NCBI GenBank assembly: GCA_937995595.1
Contig: CALKJW010000037.1
Coordinates: 36,786-100,785 of the forward strand
Direction: 5' to 3'
Length of the DNA stretch: 64,000 nucleotides
DNA from: an uncultured Phycisphaerales bacterium
GTDB lineage: Bacteria > Planctomycetota > Phycisphaerae > Phycisphaerales > UBA1924
Shown in pieces: positions 33,291 through 42,998 of the stretch (its first letter is position 1; every line of letters starts with the position of its first letter). The translations under genes and the position numbers were made by a program. The notes under the pieces are model-generated. The model was given only the letters and a program-made list of their open reading frames with translations. It was not told where the DNA came from and searched no databases.

Positions 33291-35237
33291 CTACTCCGCC
33301 GACCGCCTGGTCGGGCGGCTCAGGGGCACGACGCGGCTGGGCCGTGTCGCCGCGCCCTGGCCGGTGAGTTCGCCCTCCTTGACGGCGGGGGCGCGCTGGC
33401 CGGCGAGATCGGGCTTGAAGGGCAGTTCGGCCGCGCTGATCTCGTCCTCGGCCCCTTCGGGGCGGTCGGCGACGGAGGCGGTGCGGCCGGCCTGCAGGAT
33501 GGCGGCGCGGAGGCGGTCCTCCTCGGTGGCGAAGGTCGCGTCGACCGCGCCCTGTCGCGTGAGTTCGTAGAGCGCGCCGACCACCTCGGAGTAACTCAGG
33601 TCCAGACCCGGCGAGGGGTCCTCGGGCGTGGTCCGGTGGGCCAGCAGGCGGACGAACTCGACGACGTCCTCGGGCGCGTCGCGCTCCAGCACGCGGCCGG
33701 TGCGCGAGTTGACGAAGCGCATGCGCAGGGGCGCGGCGGTGTCGTCGGCGTTGAGCATCAGGCGGTTGGACCACATGCTGACGAACAGCGGCTTGGTGAA
33801 CCGCAGCGGTCGGCCGGGCGCGGCGCCGAAGATCACGATGCGCGGGCGGCCCTGCTGGGTCACGTAGATCATGGGCTCGGGCGAGGGCACGGTCTCGAGG
33901 ATGAATCGGGGCAGCAGGCGGTCGGGCCCGAGCGCGGTCTGCGTGATGATGGGGTCGCCCAGCCGCCGGAGCGACTCGTACGCGGCGACGCGCACGTCGA
34001 GGTCGGGCGCGCCCAGCAGGTCGCGGAGCGCGAAGTTGATGTTGGGGTTGGCCGGCAGGCGCGACAGGAGTTCGATGGACTGGGCCCGCAGCGCGGGCGG
34101 CGCGGTGCGCGCCAGTTGCACCAGGTGCGGGACCGTCCGCTGGTCGCCGAGTTTGGCGCCGGCCTCCAGCGCGGCCATGCGCGGGACGAGTTCGGGGTAG
34201 TCGTACATCGGCGCCAGGAAGGGCAGCGCGGTCTTGCCGACGGCCTGCAGGCACCAACTCAGGTCGGCCGCGAGGACCGGGTTCTCGCGCAGTTCATCGA
34301 CGTAGCGCTTGGCGAACTCCTGAGGGAAGGTCTGGTCGATGCGCGTGTAGCGGAGGAGTTGGAGGAACTCGGCGGGGTCGTCGCGGTACGCCGCGGGCAC
34401 GTTGATGGTGACGCTCTGGTACCGGCGGTCGCCCGCGCCGTCGCTGCCGCGGCCGCGGGCGGTGGGGTCGTCGTCGCCGGGCCCGCGCGGGAAGCGCGAG
34501 TTGATGGCCGACACGACGGTGCGGGCGCGCGAGTGCGACTCGTCGTCGAGCACCAGCTGCATCTTGAGCGGCTCGGTGACGCGGCCTCCGCCGAGCACGC
34601 GCCCGCGCGTGCGCGTCAGGCCGATCGAGTCGCCCGAGAGGCCGCCGGCGGGCTCGGAGAAGGGGTTGATGAAGATCGGGCCGCGCGCCTCGGCGAGGCG
34701 GCGTGTCCGGACCGCGCCCACCAGCGACGGCGGGCCGAGGCGCAGTTCGGTCGTCCAGAGCGTGCCGCCCTCGAGGCTCGTCACGCTCGAGCCGGGCAGG
34801 GTGGTGACGAACACGTCGAACCGCGAGTCCTTGGGCGCGCCGGGCGCGACCACCGCCTGCACGATGACGATCGCCACGTCGGGACTCCGCAGGAACTGCT
34901 GCGGGCTCATGCCCTCAAGGTCCCCCACTGCCACGCCGCCGCGGCCGATGCCGCCCTTGGCCACCTCGCGCTCCATGTGCGCCAGCACCGCCTGCGGGTA
35001 CTCCCCGCCGCCGGTGCCGTTGAGCCCCACCACCACGCCCAGGCCCGACACCAGCACCGGGTCGGTCCCGCGGATCGAGGCCTCGGCGCCGATCGTGCCG
35101 CGGAGCACGGGCGGGACGGATTCGAGTTGCATCCGCGGCACCGCGGCCTCGCGCCGGGGCGAGTTGCACCCTGATCCGAACAGGCACAGCGTCGCCGCAC
35201 AGGCCAACGCGCCAATCGCCGCGGCGGAGTTTTTCAT
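33291..35237 (-). CDS. FlgI-like (P-ring) lipoprotein with HEAT-type repeats
   Basis: A 648-residue exported protein. The signal peptide ends at a likely lipid-modified Cys (ATLCLFGSGCNS). Residues ~45-280 resemble the flagellar P-ring protein FlgI: DPVLVSGLGVVVGLNGTGGGEYPQ, VAIVIVQAVVAPGAPKDSRFDVFV and SLEGGTLWTTELR correspond to FlgI's LVGYGLVVGLNGTGD, VAAVMVTADLPPFARPGSRIDVTV and SLQGGTLLLTPL. Residues ~310-470 contain HEAT-like helical repeats (LVPRMAALEAGAKLGDQRTVPHLVQLA, RVAAYESLRRLGDP). No other flagellar gene is nearby and the HEAT part is not in FlgI, so it probably builds or tethers another envelope structure. GAGGAA precedes the ATG. Confidence 0.8.
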   Translation of the reverse strand: MKNSAAAIGALACAATLCLFGSGCNSPRREAAVPRMQLESVPPVLRGTIGAEASIRGTDPVLVSGLGVVVGLNGTGGGEYPQAVLAHMEREVAKGGIGRGGVAVGDLEGMSPQQFLRSPDVAIVIVQAVVAPGAPKDSRFDVFVTTLPGSSVTSLEGGTLWTTELRLGPPSLVGAVRTRRLAEARGPIFINPFSEPAGGLSGDSIGLTRTRGRVLGGGRVTEPLKMQLVLDDESHSRARTVVSAINSRFPRGPGDDDPTARGRGSDGAGDRRYQSVTINVPAAYRDDPAEFLQLLRYTRIDQTFPQEFAKRYVDELRENPVLAADLSWCLQAVGKTALPFLAPMYDYPELVPRMAALEAGAKLGDQRTVPHLVQLARTAPPALRAQSIELLSRLPANPNINFALRDLLGAPDLDVRVAAYESLRRLGDPIITQTALGPDRLLPRFILETVPSPEPMIYVTQQGRPRIVIFGAAPGRPLRFTKPLFVSMWSNRLMLNADDTAAPLRMRFVNSRTGRVLERDAPEDVVEFVRLLAHRTTPEDPSPGLDLSYSEVVGALYELTRQGAVDATFATEEDRLRAAILQAGRTASVADRPEGAEDEISAAELPFKPDLAGQRAPAVKEGELTGQGAATRPSRVVPLSRPTRRSAE

Positions 35238-35682
35238 GCGAAGTGTTCCTCTATTGCCCGTCGCCCGCGCTCGGGGCGCCAAGCCCGACGCAATCCATCC
35301 GGCGGATCATTGCGCGCGGATGCCACCGCCGCGCATCGGACCGGGCACGATACACGCGACCGGGCCGACGGGCATCGCGCGCAACCGACCGACAATCCAC
35401 AACCGGTCGCTGTGGACCGGAATCGGCCCTGAAGAAAATTCGGCTGATGCAAACCGCGGCCCGGCAAGCGGTTAGGTGCAAGCGACAGGCTGTCCAGAGT
35501 CCGTCCACATGGTTTTGTGGGCTCGGCCAGTTGCGGGCACGATATGTAGTGGTATCCTGTGCCCCGCGGACCATGGCGCGTCCGCCCCCAACGCCTCTCT
35601 ACCCCCGCCTCGCGGGCTCTGCAAACCGTTGCCTTGCCTGTGTTTCCCGCTTCCTGGCCAGCGTGCTCCGGAGTTGCGCCGT
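35238..35682. other. intergenic region upstream of dcd
   Basis: About 445 bp, divergent between the FlgI-like gene and dcd. It contains the dyad CCGGTC-GCTGTG-GACCGG (35403-35420) and a candidate dcd promoter (35531-35558). Nothing else recognisable. Confidence 0.5.
35531..35558 (+). promoter_or_regulatory. candidate promoter of dcd
   Basis: TTGCGG, a 16-bp spacer, then TATCCT preceded by TGG (extended -10 like). It would give a leader of about 115 bases before the dcd ATG. Confidence 0.35.
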
Positions 35683-36264
35683 ATGCCCGTGCTTTGCGAC
35701 AGCCAGATCCGCGAGTTGGTCGCCATCGAGCCCTTTGCCGAGGCGAAGAAGCGCCCCGGCAACGTCTCGTTCGGGGTGTCGAGTTACGGCTACGACATCC
35801 GCGTCGGCACGCGGTTCAAGATCTTCACGCCCACGCCGCGGACCGGCGGGATCACGGTCGTGGACCCCAAGCACTTCTCGCCCGACCTGTTCGTCGAGGT
35901 CGACTGCGCCGGGCGCGGCGACGAGACGGGCGAGTACGTGATCATCCCGCCGAACAGTTTCGCGCTGTGCGAGACGGTGGAGTGGATCGAGGTGCCGCGG
36001 GACGTACTGGTGATCTGCGTGGGCAAGAGCACCTACGCGCGGTGCGGGCTGATCGTGAACGTGACGCCGCTGGAGCCGGAGTGGCGGGGCAAGGTGACGC
36101 TGGAGATCAGCAACACCACGCCGCTGCCGGCGAAGGTGTACGCCAACGAGGGGATCGCGCAACTGATATTTCTGAAAGCCGACCGCGTGTGCCAGGTGAG
36201 TTACGCGGACAAGGCGGGCAAGTACCAGGACCAGAAGGGCCTGACGCTGCCGAAGGTGGACTGA
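35683..36264 (+). CDS. dcd: dCTP deaminase
   Basis: A 193-residue enzyme converting dCTP to dUTP for dTTP synthesis. Typical sequence: [21 protein letters not shown], the catalytic and nucleotide-binding [27 protein letters not shown], and [26 protein letters not shown]. The C-terminus [20 protein letters not shown] closes over the nucleotide. The ribonucleotide reductase gene follows 135 bp downstream, giving a small dNTP-supply cluster. Confidence 0.96.
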   Translation: MPVLCDSQIRELVAIEPFAEAKKRPGNVSFGVSSYGYDIRVGTRFKIFTPTPRTGGITVVDPKHFSPDLFVEVDCAGRGDETGEYVIIPPNSFALCETVEWIEVPRDVLVICVGKSTYARCGLIVNVTPLEPEWRGKVTLEISNTTPLPAKVYANEGIAQLIFLKADRVCQVSYADKAGKYQDQKGLTLPKVD

Positions 36265-36399
36265 AGCGGAGAATGGGGGCGGCTGCTCGCGGCGCTGGTT
36301 TGAAGCCCGGATGGCCGACTCGTGACCCGATGCCTCCCGGCTCGAAACCGTTCAGTACTCTCGAACGATGATGGACCGCTCTCGACGGACCTGAAGATC

Positions 36400-39300
36400 A
36401 TGAAGATCACACGCAAGTTCACGACCGCCGGCCAGGATCCCTTCGCATCCGTCAAGTGGGTCAAGCGGTCCAGCAAGATCACCAACCCGGACGGCTCGGT
36501 CGTCTTCCAGATGGACGACGCCGAGGTGCCCGAGACGTGGTCGCAACTGGCGACCGACATCATGGTGAGCAAGTACTTCCGCAAGGCGGGCGTGCCGCAG
36601 CCCGACGGCACGACCGGCCCGGAGAAGTCGGCGCGCCAGGTGATCCACCGTCTGGCCGGGTGCTGGCGGCACTGGGGCGAGAAGCACGGGTACTTCGACA
36701 CGCCCAGCGACGCGAGGGCGTTCTACGACGAGATGGTGCACATGATGGTGCACCAGATGGCCGCGCCGAACTCGCCGCAGTGGTTCAACACGGGTCTGAA
36801 CTTCGCCTACGGGATCAGCGGGCCGGCGCAGGGGCACTTCGTGCCCGACCCGAAGACGGGCAAGGTCTCGCTGGCCAAGGACGCGTACACGCACCCGCAG
36901 CCGCACGCGTGCTTCATCCAGAGCGTCGACGACGACCTGGTGAACGAGGGCGGGATCATGGACCTGTGGGTCCGCGAGGCGCGGCTGTTCAAGTACGGCT
37001 CGGGCACGGGGACCAACTTCTCCAAACTCCGCGCCGAGGACGAGCGCCTCAGCGGCGGCGGGCGCTCCAGCGGGCTGATGTCGTGGCTGAAGATCGGCGA
37101 CCGCGCGGCGGGGGCGATCAAGAGCGGCGGGACGACGCGCCGCGCGGCCAAGATGGTCTGCCTGGACATGGACCACCCGGACATCGAGAAGTTCATCAAC
37201 TGGAAGGTGCGCGAGGAGATCAAGGTCCAGGCGATGGTCGAGGGGCTGAAGGTCATCGCGGACAAGAAGGCCGCGCCGGCGGACCAGTACACCATCGGCG
37301 AGACGGCGCGGCGCCTGGGGCTGAAACTCGACTACGACTTCAACGGCGAGGCGTACGCGACGGTCAGCGGGCAGAACAGCAACAACTCGGTGCGCATCAG
37401 CGACGCGTTCTTCGACGCGATGGACTCCGAGAGCGGGCAGTGGCAGACCTTCAGCCGGACCACGGGCAAGGTCGCGAGGGTGTACAACGCGCGGGACCTG
37501 TGGGACCAGATCTCCTACGCCGCGTGGCGGTGCGCCGACCCGGGCGTGCAGTTCGACTCGACGATCAACGCGTGGCACACGTGCCCGGGCGCGGGGCGGA
37601 TCAACGCGAGCAACCCGTGCAGCGAGTACATGTTCCTCGACAACACGGCGTGCAACCTGGCGTCGCTGAACGTGCTGAAGTTCTACGAGCCCTCGACGCG
37701 CACGTTCGACGTTGACCGCTACGAGCACGCGATCGACCTGTGGACGATCGTGCTGGAGATCAGCGTGCTGATGGCCAGTTACCCCAGCCGGCAGGTCGCG
37801 GAACTGTCGTGGAAGTACCGCACGCTGGGCCTGGGCTACGCCAACTTCGGCGCGCTGGCGATGCAGGCGGGCATCCCCTACGACAGCGACGAGGCCCGCG
37901 CCCTGTGCGCCTGCCTGACGGCGATCCTGACGGGCCGGGCCTACCGCATGAGCGCGGTGATGGCGTCGAAACTCGGGCCGTTCCCCGGCTACGAGCCGGA
38001 GCGCGAGAACATGCTGCGGGTGATCCGCAACCACCGGCTCGCCGCGCACGGCGTGCCGCGGACGGCGGAGAACTTCGAGGGCCTGCGTATCCCGCCGGTG
38101 CCGATCGACCACTCGGTGATCAACTCCGGCCGGGTGAACGTGGCCAACGCCGACGACCTGCTGGACCACGCCGTGCGAGCGTGGGACGAGGCGCTGTCGC
38201 TGGGCGAGAAGTTCGGCTACCGCAACGCTCAGACGACGGTGATCGCGCCGACCGGGACGATCGGCCTGCTGATGGACTGCGACACGACCGGCATCGAGCC
38301 GGACTTTGCGCTGGTGAAGTTCAAGAAACTCGCCGGCGGCGGGTACTTCAAGATCGCCAACGCGTCGGTGGAGCCCGCGCTCCGCGCGCTGGGCTACCCG
38401 GAGGACCAGATCCGCGCGATCATGGCGTACCTGCTGGGCACGCTGACGCTCGACGCGCCGATGCCGGCCGATGCGCCGGGCGCGACGGCCGGGATGACGT
38501 TCAAGTCGTGGCTGCGGGCGCACGGCCTGAACGACGGGGACATCGAGAAGATCGAGGAGTCGCTCCCCGGCGTGTTCGACCTCTCGTTCGCGTTCGGGGC
38601 GTTCGCGCTGGGAGACGACGCGCTGCGGCGCGCGGGCGTGGACCCGGAGCAGGCGCGGAACGACGCGTCGTTCAACCTGCTCTCGCACCTGGGCCTGACC
38701 CGCGCCCACGTGGCCGCGCTGGGCGACGTGATCTGCGGCATGGGGACCGTCGAGGGCGCGCCGCACCTGAGGCCCGAGCACCTGCCCGTGTTCGACTGCG
38801 CCAACAAGTGCGGCAAGCACGGGCAGCGGTTCATCGCGGCCGAGGGGCACATCCGCGCCATGGCCGCGGCCCAGCCGTTCATCTCCGGCGCGATCTCCAA
38901 GACCATCAACCTGCCCAACGAGGCGACGGTCGACGACATCAAGCGGTGCTACCGCCTGTCGTGGGAACTGGGTCTCAAGGCCAACGCGCTGTACCGCGAC
39001 GGGTGCAAACTCAGCCAGCCGCTCTCGGCCCGCGCCGACGAGAAGGAGGAGGAGAAGCCCGACGCGGGAAAAGCCGCGGCTTTGTCGAGCGTCCCGCCGA
39101 GTGCGAAAGTTGCGGCGGGGACGCCTGCCCCGTCTACCCCAGTTCCCCAGCCTGAGCCGCTGGTGGAGGTGAAGGAAGTGGTGCGCGTGCTGGAGCGGCC
39201 GATGCGCCGCCGCCTGCCCGAGACGCGCGCCTCGATCACGCACAAGTTCAACATCGCCGGGCACGAGGGCTACCTGACGGTCGGCCTGTACGAGGACGGG

Positions 39301-40059
39301 CAGCCGGGCGAGTTGTTCATCACCATGGCCAAGGAGGGCTCGACCATCGGCGGGCTGATGGACTCTCTGGGCACGGCGGTGAGCGTCGCGCTGCAGTACG
39401 GCGTGCCGGTGGAGAGCCTGGTGCGGAAGTTCACGCACCAGCGCTTCGAGCCGGCGGGCATGACGACCAACCGCGACATCCCGTTCGCCAAGAGCCTGGT
39501 CGACTACATCTTCCGGTGGATGGGCATGGAGTTCATCCCCGGCTACCGCGAGGAGAACTCGCCCCGGCGCGGCGCCGAGCCCGTGGCCGTGCCGCACGAC
39601 TCGGACGATGACGACGACGCCCCGCTGGAGGCCGGGCACCGGATGGGCGCGGGCAGGATGGCCGCGCACATGGACGACGACCGACGCGAAGTCAAGGAGG
39701 ACACGCAGCCGTGGAACGCCAGCAGCAACGCCGAGCCCCCGCCGCACCCCGCCGCGTCCGCCGACGCGGCGACGACGCGCGGCCATCACGAACAAACTGC
39801 GCAGGTGGTTGCGCAGTCGCGGTCCGTCTCGGTGACGACGGTGGTCGAGGCCGCGCCGCCCGCGCCGACGGGCGCGGCCGCGGTCGCACGCCGGGTCGCC
39901 TCGCGCACGACGGTGACGGCTTCGAGCAGTTCGTTCAGCGTCGCGATGCAGAACGCGCAGGCCGATGCGCCGGCGTGCGACTCGTGCGGGGCGATTACGG
40001 TTCGGAGCGGGACGTGCTACAAGTGCCTGAACTGCGGCGCGTCGATGGGCTGCTCGTGA
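36400..40059 (+). CDS. nrdJ: adenosylcobalamin-dependent ribonucleotide reductase
   Basis: A 1219-residue class II reductase, active with or without oxygen and requiring vitamin B12. N-terminal block: MDLWVREARLFKYGSGTGTNFSKLR. Core: HTCPGAGRINASNPCSEYMFLDNTACNLASLNV (active-site Cys and N-C-S-E motif), TTVIAPTGTIGLLMDCDTTGIEPDFALVKFK. The middle linker (~880-930) is Ala/Pro-rich and includes an in-frame palindrome. The C-terminal ~300 residues hold a TSCPD-like domain (HKFNIAGHEGYLTVGLYEDG). A low-complexity linker then leads to a final zinc-ribbon-like CDSCG-x9-CYKCLNCG followed by GCS. Long extended form, usual for Planctomycetes. Start chosen at the ATG of MKITRKFT. Confidence 0.95.
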   Translation: MKITRKFTTAGQDPFASVKWVKRSSKITNPDGSVVFQMDDAEVPETWSQLATDIMVSKYFRKAGVPQPDGTTGPEKSARQVIHRLAGCWRHWGEKHGYFDTPSDARAFYDEMVHMMVHQMAAPNSPQWFNTGLNFAYGISGPAQGHFVPDPKTGKVSLAKDAYTHPQPHACFIQSVDDDLVNEGGIMDLWVREARLFKYGSGTGTNFSKLRAEDERLSGGGRSSGLMSWLKIGDRAAGAIKSGGTTRRAAKMVCLDMDHPDIEKFINWKVREEIKVQAMVEGLKVIADKKAAPADQYTIGETARRLGLKLDYDFNGEAYATVSGQNSNNSVRISDAFFDAMDSESGQWQTFSRTTGKVARVYNARDLWDQISYAAWRCADPGVQFDSTINAWHTCPGAGRINASNPCSEYMFLDNTACNLASLNVLKFYEPSTRTFDVDRYEHAIDLWTIVLEISVLMASYPSRQVAELSWKYRTLGLGYANFGALAMQAGIPYDSDEARALCACLTAILTGRAYRMSAVMASKLGPFPGYEPERENMLRVIRNHRLAAHGVPRTAENFEGLRIPPVPIDHSVINSGRVNVANADDLLDHAVRAWDEALSLGEKFGYRNAQTTVIAPTGTIGLLMDCDTTGIEPDFALVKFKKLAGGGYFKIANASVEPALRALGYPEDQIRAIMAYLLGTLTLDAPMPADAPGATAGMTFKSWLRAHGLNDGDIEKIEESLPGVFDLSFAFGAFALGDDALRRAGVDPEQARNDASFNLLSHLGLTRAHVAALGDVICGMGTVEGAPHLRPEHLPVFDCANKCGKHGQRFIAAEGHIRAMAAAQPFISGAISKTINLPNEATVDDIKRCYRLSWELGLKANALYRDGCKLSQPLSARADEKEEEKPDAGKAAALSSVPPSAKVAAGTPAPSTPVPQPEPLVEVKEVVRVLERPMRRRLPETRASITHKFNIAGHEGYLTVGLYEDGQPGELFITMAKEGSTIGGLMDSLGTAVSVALQYGVPVESLVRKFTHQRFEPAGMTTNRDIPFAKSLVDYIFRWMGMEFIPGYREENSPRRGAEPVAVPHDSDDDDDAPLEAGHRMGAGRMAAHMDDDRREVKEDTQPWNASSNAEPPPHPAASADAATTRGHHEQTAQVVAQSRSVSVTTVVEAAPPAPTGAAAVARRVASRTTVTASSSSFSVAMQNAQADAPACDSCGAITVRSGTCYKCLNCGASMGCS
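39064..39097. repeat. in-frame nested palindrome in the nrdJ linker
   Basis: GCGGGA (39064-39069) pairs with TCCCGC (39092-39097), enclosing AAAGCCGCGGCTTT (39070-39083), itself a perfect 14-bp palindrome. It encodes about residues 889-900 in a linker with no conserved structure. Confidence 0.75.
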
Positions 40060-40337
40060 GCGCGACGCGGCGCGGCGGGTGACAACACGATCGGAGGGGG
40101 GAGGGAGAGACAGCGAGGAGTGCGCGAGGGCCGGGTGAGTTGTCGGCGCGAGGATGGAACCCCGCCGCGGACGCGGAGCGATGGAGCGCTCCGCCGCCGA
40201 GACGGACACCTGGTAGACGGACAACGCTCGCAAGAGTCACGGAGGAGTTCGGCCACCAGCCGGCTCCCCGGCCCCGCGCGACTCGCATGACGTGCCTTGC
40301 CCGCCGCAAACCGCGGCGTAGGGCGAATCGGCCGCGC
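40060..40337. other. convergent intergenic region after nrdJ
   Basis: About 280 bp between nrdJ and the convergent flavin reductase gene. A stem GCGGAGCG (40173-40180), loop ATGGAG, CGCTCCGC (40187-40194) may terminate transcription. A purine-rich run GGAGGGGGGAGGGAGAG lies at ~40095. No gene or known RNA recognised. Confidence 0.5.
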
Positions 40338-40997
40338 TCAGCCCCGGAGCGCGGCGCGGCCCATCGGCATCTCGAACCGCTGCGCGGCGTCACCGGTCCT
40401 GACGTAGCCCAGCCCGCCCATGCGGCCGATCGCGGCGAGTTTGGACGGGTCGACGTGCATCCGCTCGTTCACCAGACCATCCGCCGCGTGCACGTGCAGC
40501 ACGCGACCGAGCACGATGTTCCCGCCGCCCGGCACGCCCGGCGCCAGACGCAGCACCCGCGTCGCGCGGCACTCGAAGCACAGCAGGCTCTCGGCAACCC
40601 GCGCCGGCCTGACCACGCGCGAGGGCGCCATTGTCAGCCCGGACAACTCAAACTCGCTCTCGCCATACTCAAGCGGCTCGGCGCACGCGGCCATCGGGCG
40701 CGCGAACGACTCGCTCACCGTGTTCACCACGAACTCGCCGCCGCCGTGCTCGGCGTCCGTCGCGCCCGCGAGGATGTTGCGCAGCGTGTCCTTGGGCTCG
40801 CCGCGGTCGTTGTTGGCCGGGCAGAAGAGCAGGGCCATCGGCTCGGATGAAACGCCGGCGAAGAACGAGAACGGCGCGAGGTTGGGCCTGCCATCGGGCG
40901 AGAGCGTCGAGACGAACGCGATCGGCCGCGGCACGATCCCGCCGATGAGCAGTTTGTAGCGGTCGGCCTGCGAGAGCGTGTTGACGTCGATCTCCAT
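40338..40997 (-). CDS. flavin reductase / FMN-binding split-barrel protein
   Basis: A 219-residue protein of the flavin reductase-like family. Motifs: YKLLIGGIVPRPIAFVSTLSPDGRPNLAPFSFFAGVSSEPM at the N-terminus, which carries the FMN-binding loop, then DTLRNILAG, EFVVNTVSE and IVLGRVLHVHAADGLV. The pattern matches the DIM6/NTAB group that reduces or binds FMN; many act as reductase partners of monooxygenases. No monooxygenase is adjacent, so the substrate is open. Confidence 0.88.
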   Translation of the reverse strand: MEIDVNTLSQADRYKLLIGGIVPRPIAFVSTLSPDGRPNLAPFSFFAGVSSEPMALLFCPANNDRGEPKDTLRNILAGATDAEHGGGEFVVNTVSESFARPMAACAEPLEYGESEFELSGLTMAPSRVVRPARVAESLLCFECRATRVLRLAPGVPGGGNIVLGRVLHVHAADGLVNERMHVDPSKLAAIGRMGGLGYVRTGDAAQRFEMPMGRAALRG

Positions 40998-41046
40998 GCG
41001 TGAAGCCTACGGCGTGCCCGCGGCCGGCCGTCGATAGCATTGGCCG

Positions 41047-41859
41047 ATGACCTCGGCTCCCGACCAACTCACGTGGGCCGCGCTGCTGGCGCAGTGGTCG
41101 GCGTTCGCGCAGGCGAGCCGCGCCCTGCCGCGGGACGCCGATGGCGACCGCTGGCGCGCGGCGACCGCGCCGATCATCGAACTGCAGGCGGTGACCTTCG
41201 CGCTCGCCGATCTCGGCAAACTGACCGCGCCGGGCGAGCGCGCGCTGGGGCTCGACCGCGCCGAGATCATCATCCGCAAGGGCGCCGACACGCTCGCCGC
41301 GCTCTGGCGCGACGAGCCGCTTCCAACCGAGGTGTCGCGGTTGATCGACGATGCGCGCGCCGCGCTGCTCGCCGCGCGGTCGCCGGGTGTCGAATGGCGG
41401 CTGGCCGCGCCGGAACTGCGGTGCGATCATCCGGCCGAGTTGGTCGCCGCGCTGCTCGCGGCGGGGTTCGAGGGCGACCTGTACCTCCCGGTGCCCGGCG
41501 GCGTGCTCTTCGCCGGTTCGCCGTGCGCGTTTGCGCGAGTCCCCGGCGCGCAGCGCCCCGACGAAGCCCACTGCGCCGCGGTCACCGCGTTCCTGCGCGA
41601 GCACGTCCGCGGCCGCACCGCCGCGGGCGCGCCCGCCATCGAGGGCCCCTCCAACGCGCCCTGCCTCCGGCAGGTCTATCGGCAGTTCGATTTCGGCAAG
41701 GGCGCGGTCGTGCGCGACCTGGTCCTCCCCGAGCACGCCGAGCCCCCGCCGGGCCAGCCCCAGCTGGTCGCGGCGATCCTCCGAGGGCGCGAGTCGCCGG
41801 TGCCCCTGCCGATCCCCGGACGCGCGGATCTGAAGCCGGTGCCCATCGAGTTCGGTTGA
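41047..41859 (+). CDS. hypothetical protein, 270 residues
   Basis: I do not recognise this protein. It is soluble, with no signal peptide. The N-terminal half is helical (LTWAALLAQWSAFAQASRALP, IIELQAVTFALADLGKL, LGLDRAEIIIRKGADTLAALW). The C-terminal half looks like strands with HPAELVAALLAAGFEGDLYLPVPGGVLFAGSP and RQVYRQFDFGKGAVVRDLVLP. It is divergent from the flavin reductase gene by 49 bp and lies upstream of mdh. Confidence 0.75.
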   Translation: MTSAPDQLTWAALLAQWSAFAQASRALPRDADGDRWRAATAPIIELQAVTFALADLGKLTAPGERALGLDRAEIIIRKGADTLAALWRDEPLPTEVSRLIDDARAALLAARSPGVEWRLAAPELRCDHPAELVAALLAAGFEGDLYLPVPGGVLFAGSPCAFARVPGAQRPDEAHCAAVTAFLREHVRGRTAAGAPAIEGPSNAPCLRQVYRQFDFGKGAVVRDLVLPEHAEPPPGQPQLVAAILRGRESPVPLPIPGRADLKPVPIEFG

Positions 41860-41980
41860 GCGCGGCCACGCCGCGTTTGGCCCGCCGCGGCCTAGGATCA
41901 CGACTCACGAAGGCCCCCGTCCGCGCACTGGCGCACGCGCGCCTGCCGCGCGGCGCCGCAGACACCCGAAGGAACGTCAG

Positions 41981-42964
41981 ATGCTCAAGCGTGCCAAGAT
42001 CAGCGTCATCGGTGCAGGCAACATTGGCGGCGAGTGCGCCCGCTCGCTGGCGATGAAGGAACTCGGCGACGTCGTCCTGCTGGACATCCCCAACAAGGAC
42101 AAGCCCGAACTGCACATGCCCAAGGGCAAGGCGCTCGACCTTGCGTGCTGCGGGCCGATCGAGAAGTTTGACGCGAGCATCGTCGGCACGTTCGACTACA
42201 AGGACATCGCGGGCTCGGACGTGGTGGTGATCACGGCGGGCTTGCCGCGCAGGCCGGGCATGAGCCGCGACGATCTGGTGCAGGTCAACGCGGGCATCGT
42301 CAAGCACGTGGCGCAGAACGTGAAGGAGTACGCGCCCAACGCGATCGTGATCGTCGTGAGCAACCCGCTGGACGCGATGGTGTACGTCGCGTGGAAGGTG
42401 ACCGGCTTCCCCGCGCACCGCGTGATGGGGCAGGCGGGCGCGCTGGACGTGGCCCGGTACAAGACCTTCCTGGCGTGGGAACTGGGCGTGAGCGTCGAGG
42501 ACATCCAGGGCCTGCTGCTGGGCGGTCACGGCGACGACATGGTGCCGCTGCCCCGGCGCACCAGCGTTAACGGCATCCCCATCAGCGACCTGCTGTCGGA
42601 GGACCGCATCAACGCGTGCGTCGAGCGGGCCAAGGCCGGCGGCGGCGAGGTCGTGAAGCTCATGGGCACCAGCGCGTGGTACGCGCCCAGCGCGGGCGTG
42701 GTCGAGATGGTCGAGGCGATCGTGCGCGACAAGAAGCGCGTCATCGCGTCCGCGGCCTACTGCGAGGACGAGTACGGCGTCGCCCCCGGCGCCAGGGGCA
42801 AGGGCTACTTCGTGGGCGTGCCCGCGGTCCTCGGCGGCAAGGGCGTCGAGCGGATCATCTCCTTCAAGATGGACCCGACCGAGCAGCAGTACATGAACGA
42901 GTCCATCAGCCACGTGAAGGAACTGGTGGGCCTGGTGCAGAAGATGTTCCCGGAGATGGCCTGA
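41981..42964 (+). CDS. mdh: malate dehydrogenase
   Basis: A 327-residue NAD-dependent dehydrogenase of the lactate dehydrogenase-like MDH group, oxidising malate to oxaloacetate. The Rossmann motif is ISVIGAGNIGGECA at residue ~7; then DIAGSDVVVITAGLPRRPGMSRDDL with the substrate-binding Arg residues (MDH-type Arg in RRPGMSR), VSNPLDAM, and the catalytic HGDDMVPLPR. The active-site His and Arg are present. GAAGGAA precedes the ATG at 41981. Confidence 0.96.
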   Translation: MLKRAKISVIGAGNIGGECARSLAMKELGDVVLLDIPNKDKPELHMPKGKALDLACCGPIEKFDASIVGTFDYKDIAGSDVVVITAGLPRRPGMSRDDLVQVNAGIVKHVAQNVKEYAPNAIVIVVSNPLDAMVYVAWKVTGFPAHRVMGQAGALDVARYKTFLAWELGVSVEDIQGLLLGGHGDDMVPLPRRTSVNGIPISDLLSEDRINACVERAKAGGGEVVKLMGTSAWYAPSAGVVEMVEAIVRDKKRVIASAAYCEDEYGVAPGARGKGYFVGVPAVLGGKGVERIISFKMDPTEQQYMNESISHVKELVGLVQKMFPEMA

Positions 42965-42998
42965 GCGCACGGCGCGCCGAACACGGAGGCAGGTCGCG

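Noticed and set aside
36352..40233. Long minus-strand frame opposite nrdJ
   Set aside because: Pure antisense shadow of ribonucleotide reductase; no recognisable motifs.
40060..40337. Possible structured RNA (RNase P, SRP or riboswitch) after nrdJ
   Set aside because: None of the conserved cores of these RNAs is present; only a simple hairpin and GC-rich sequence.
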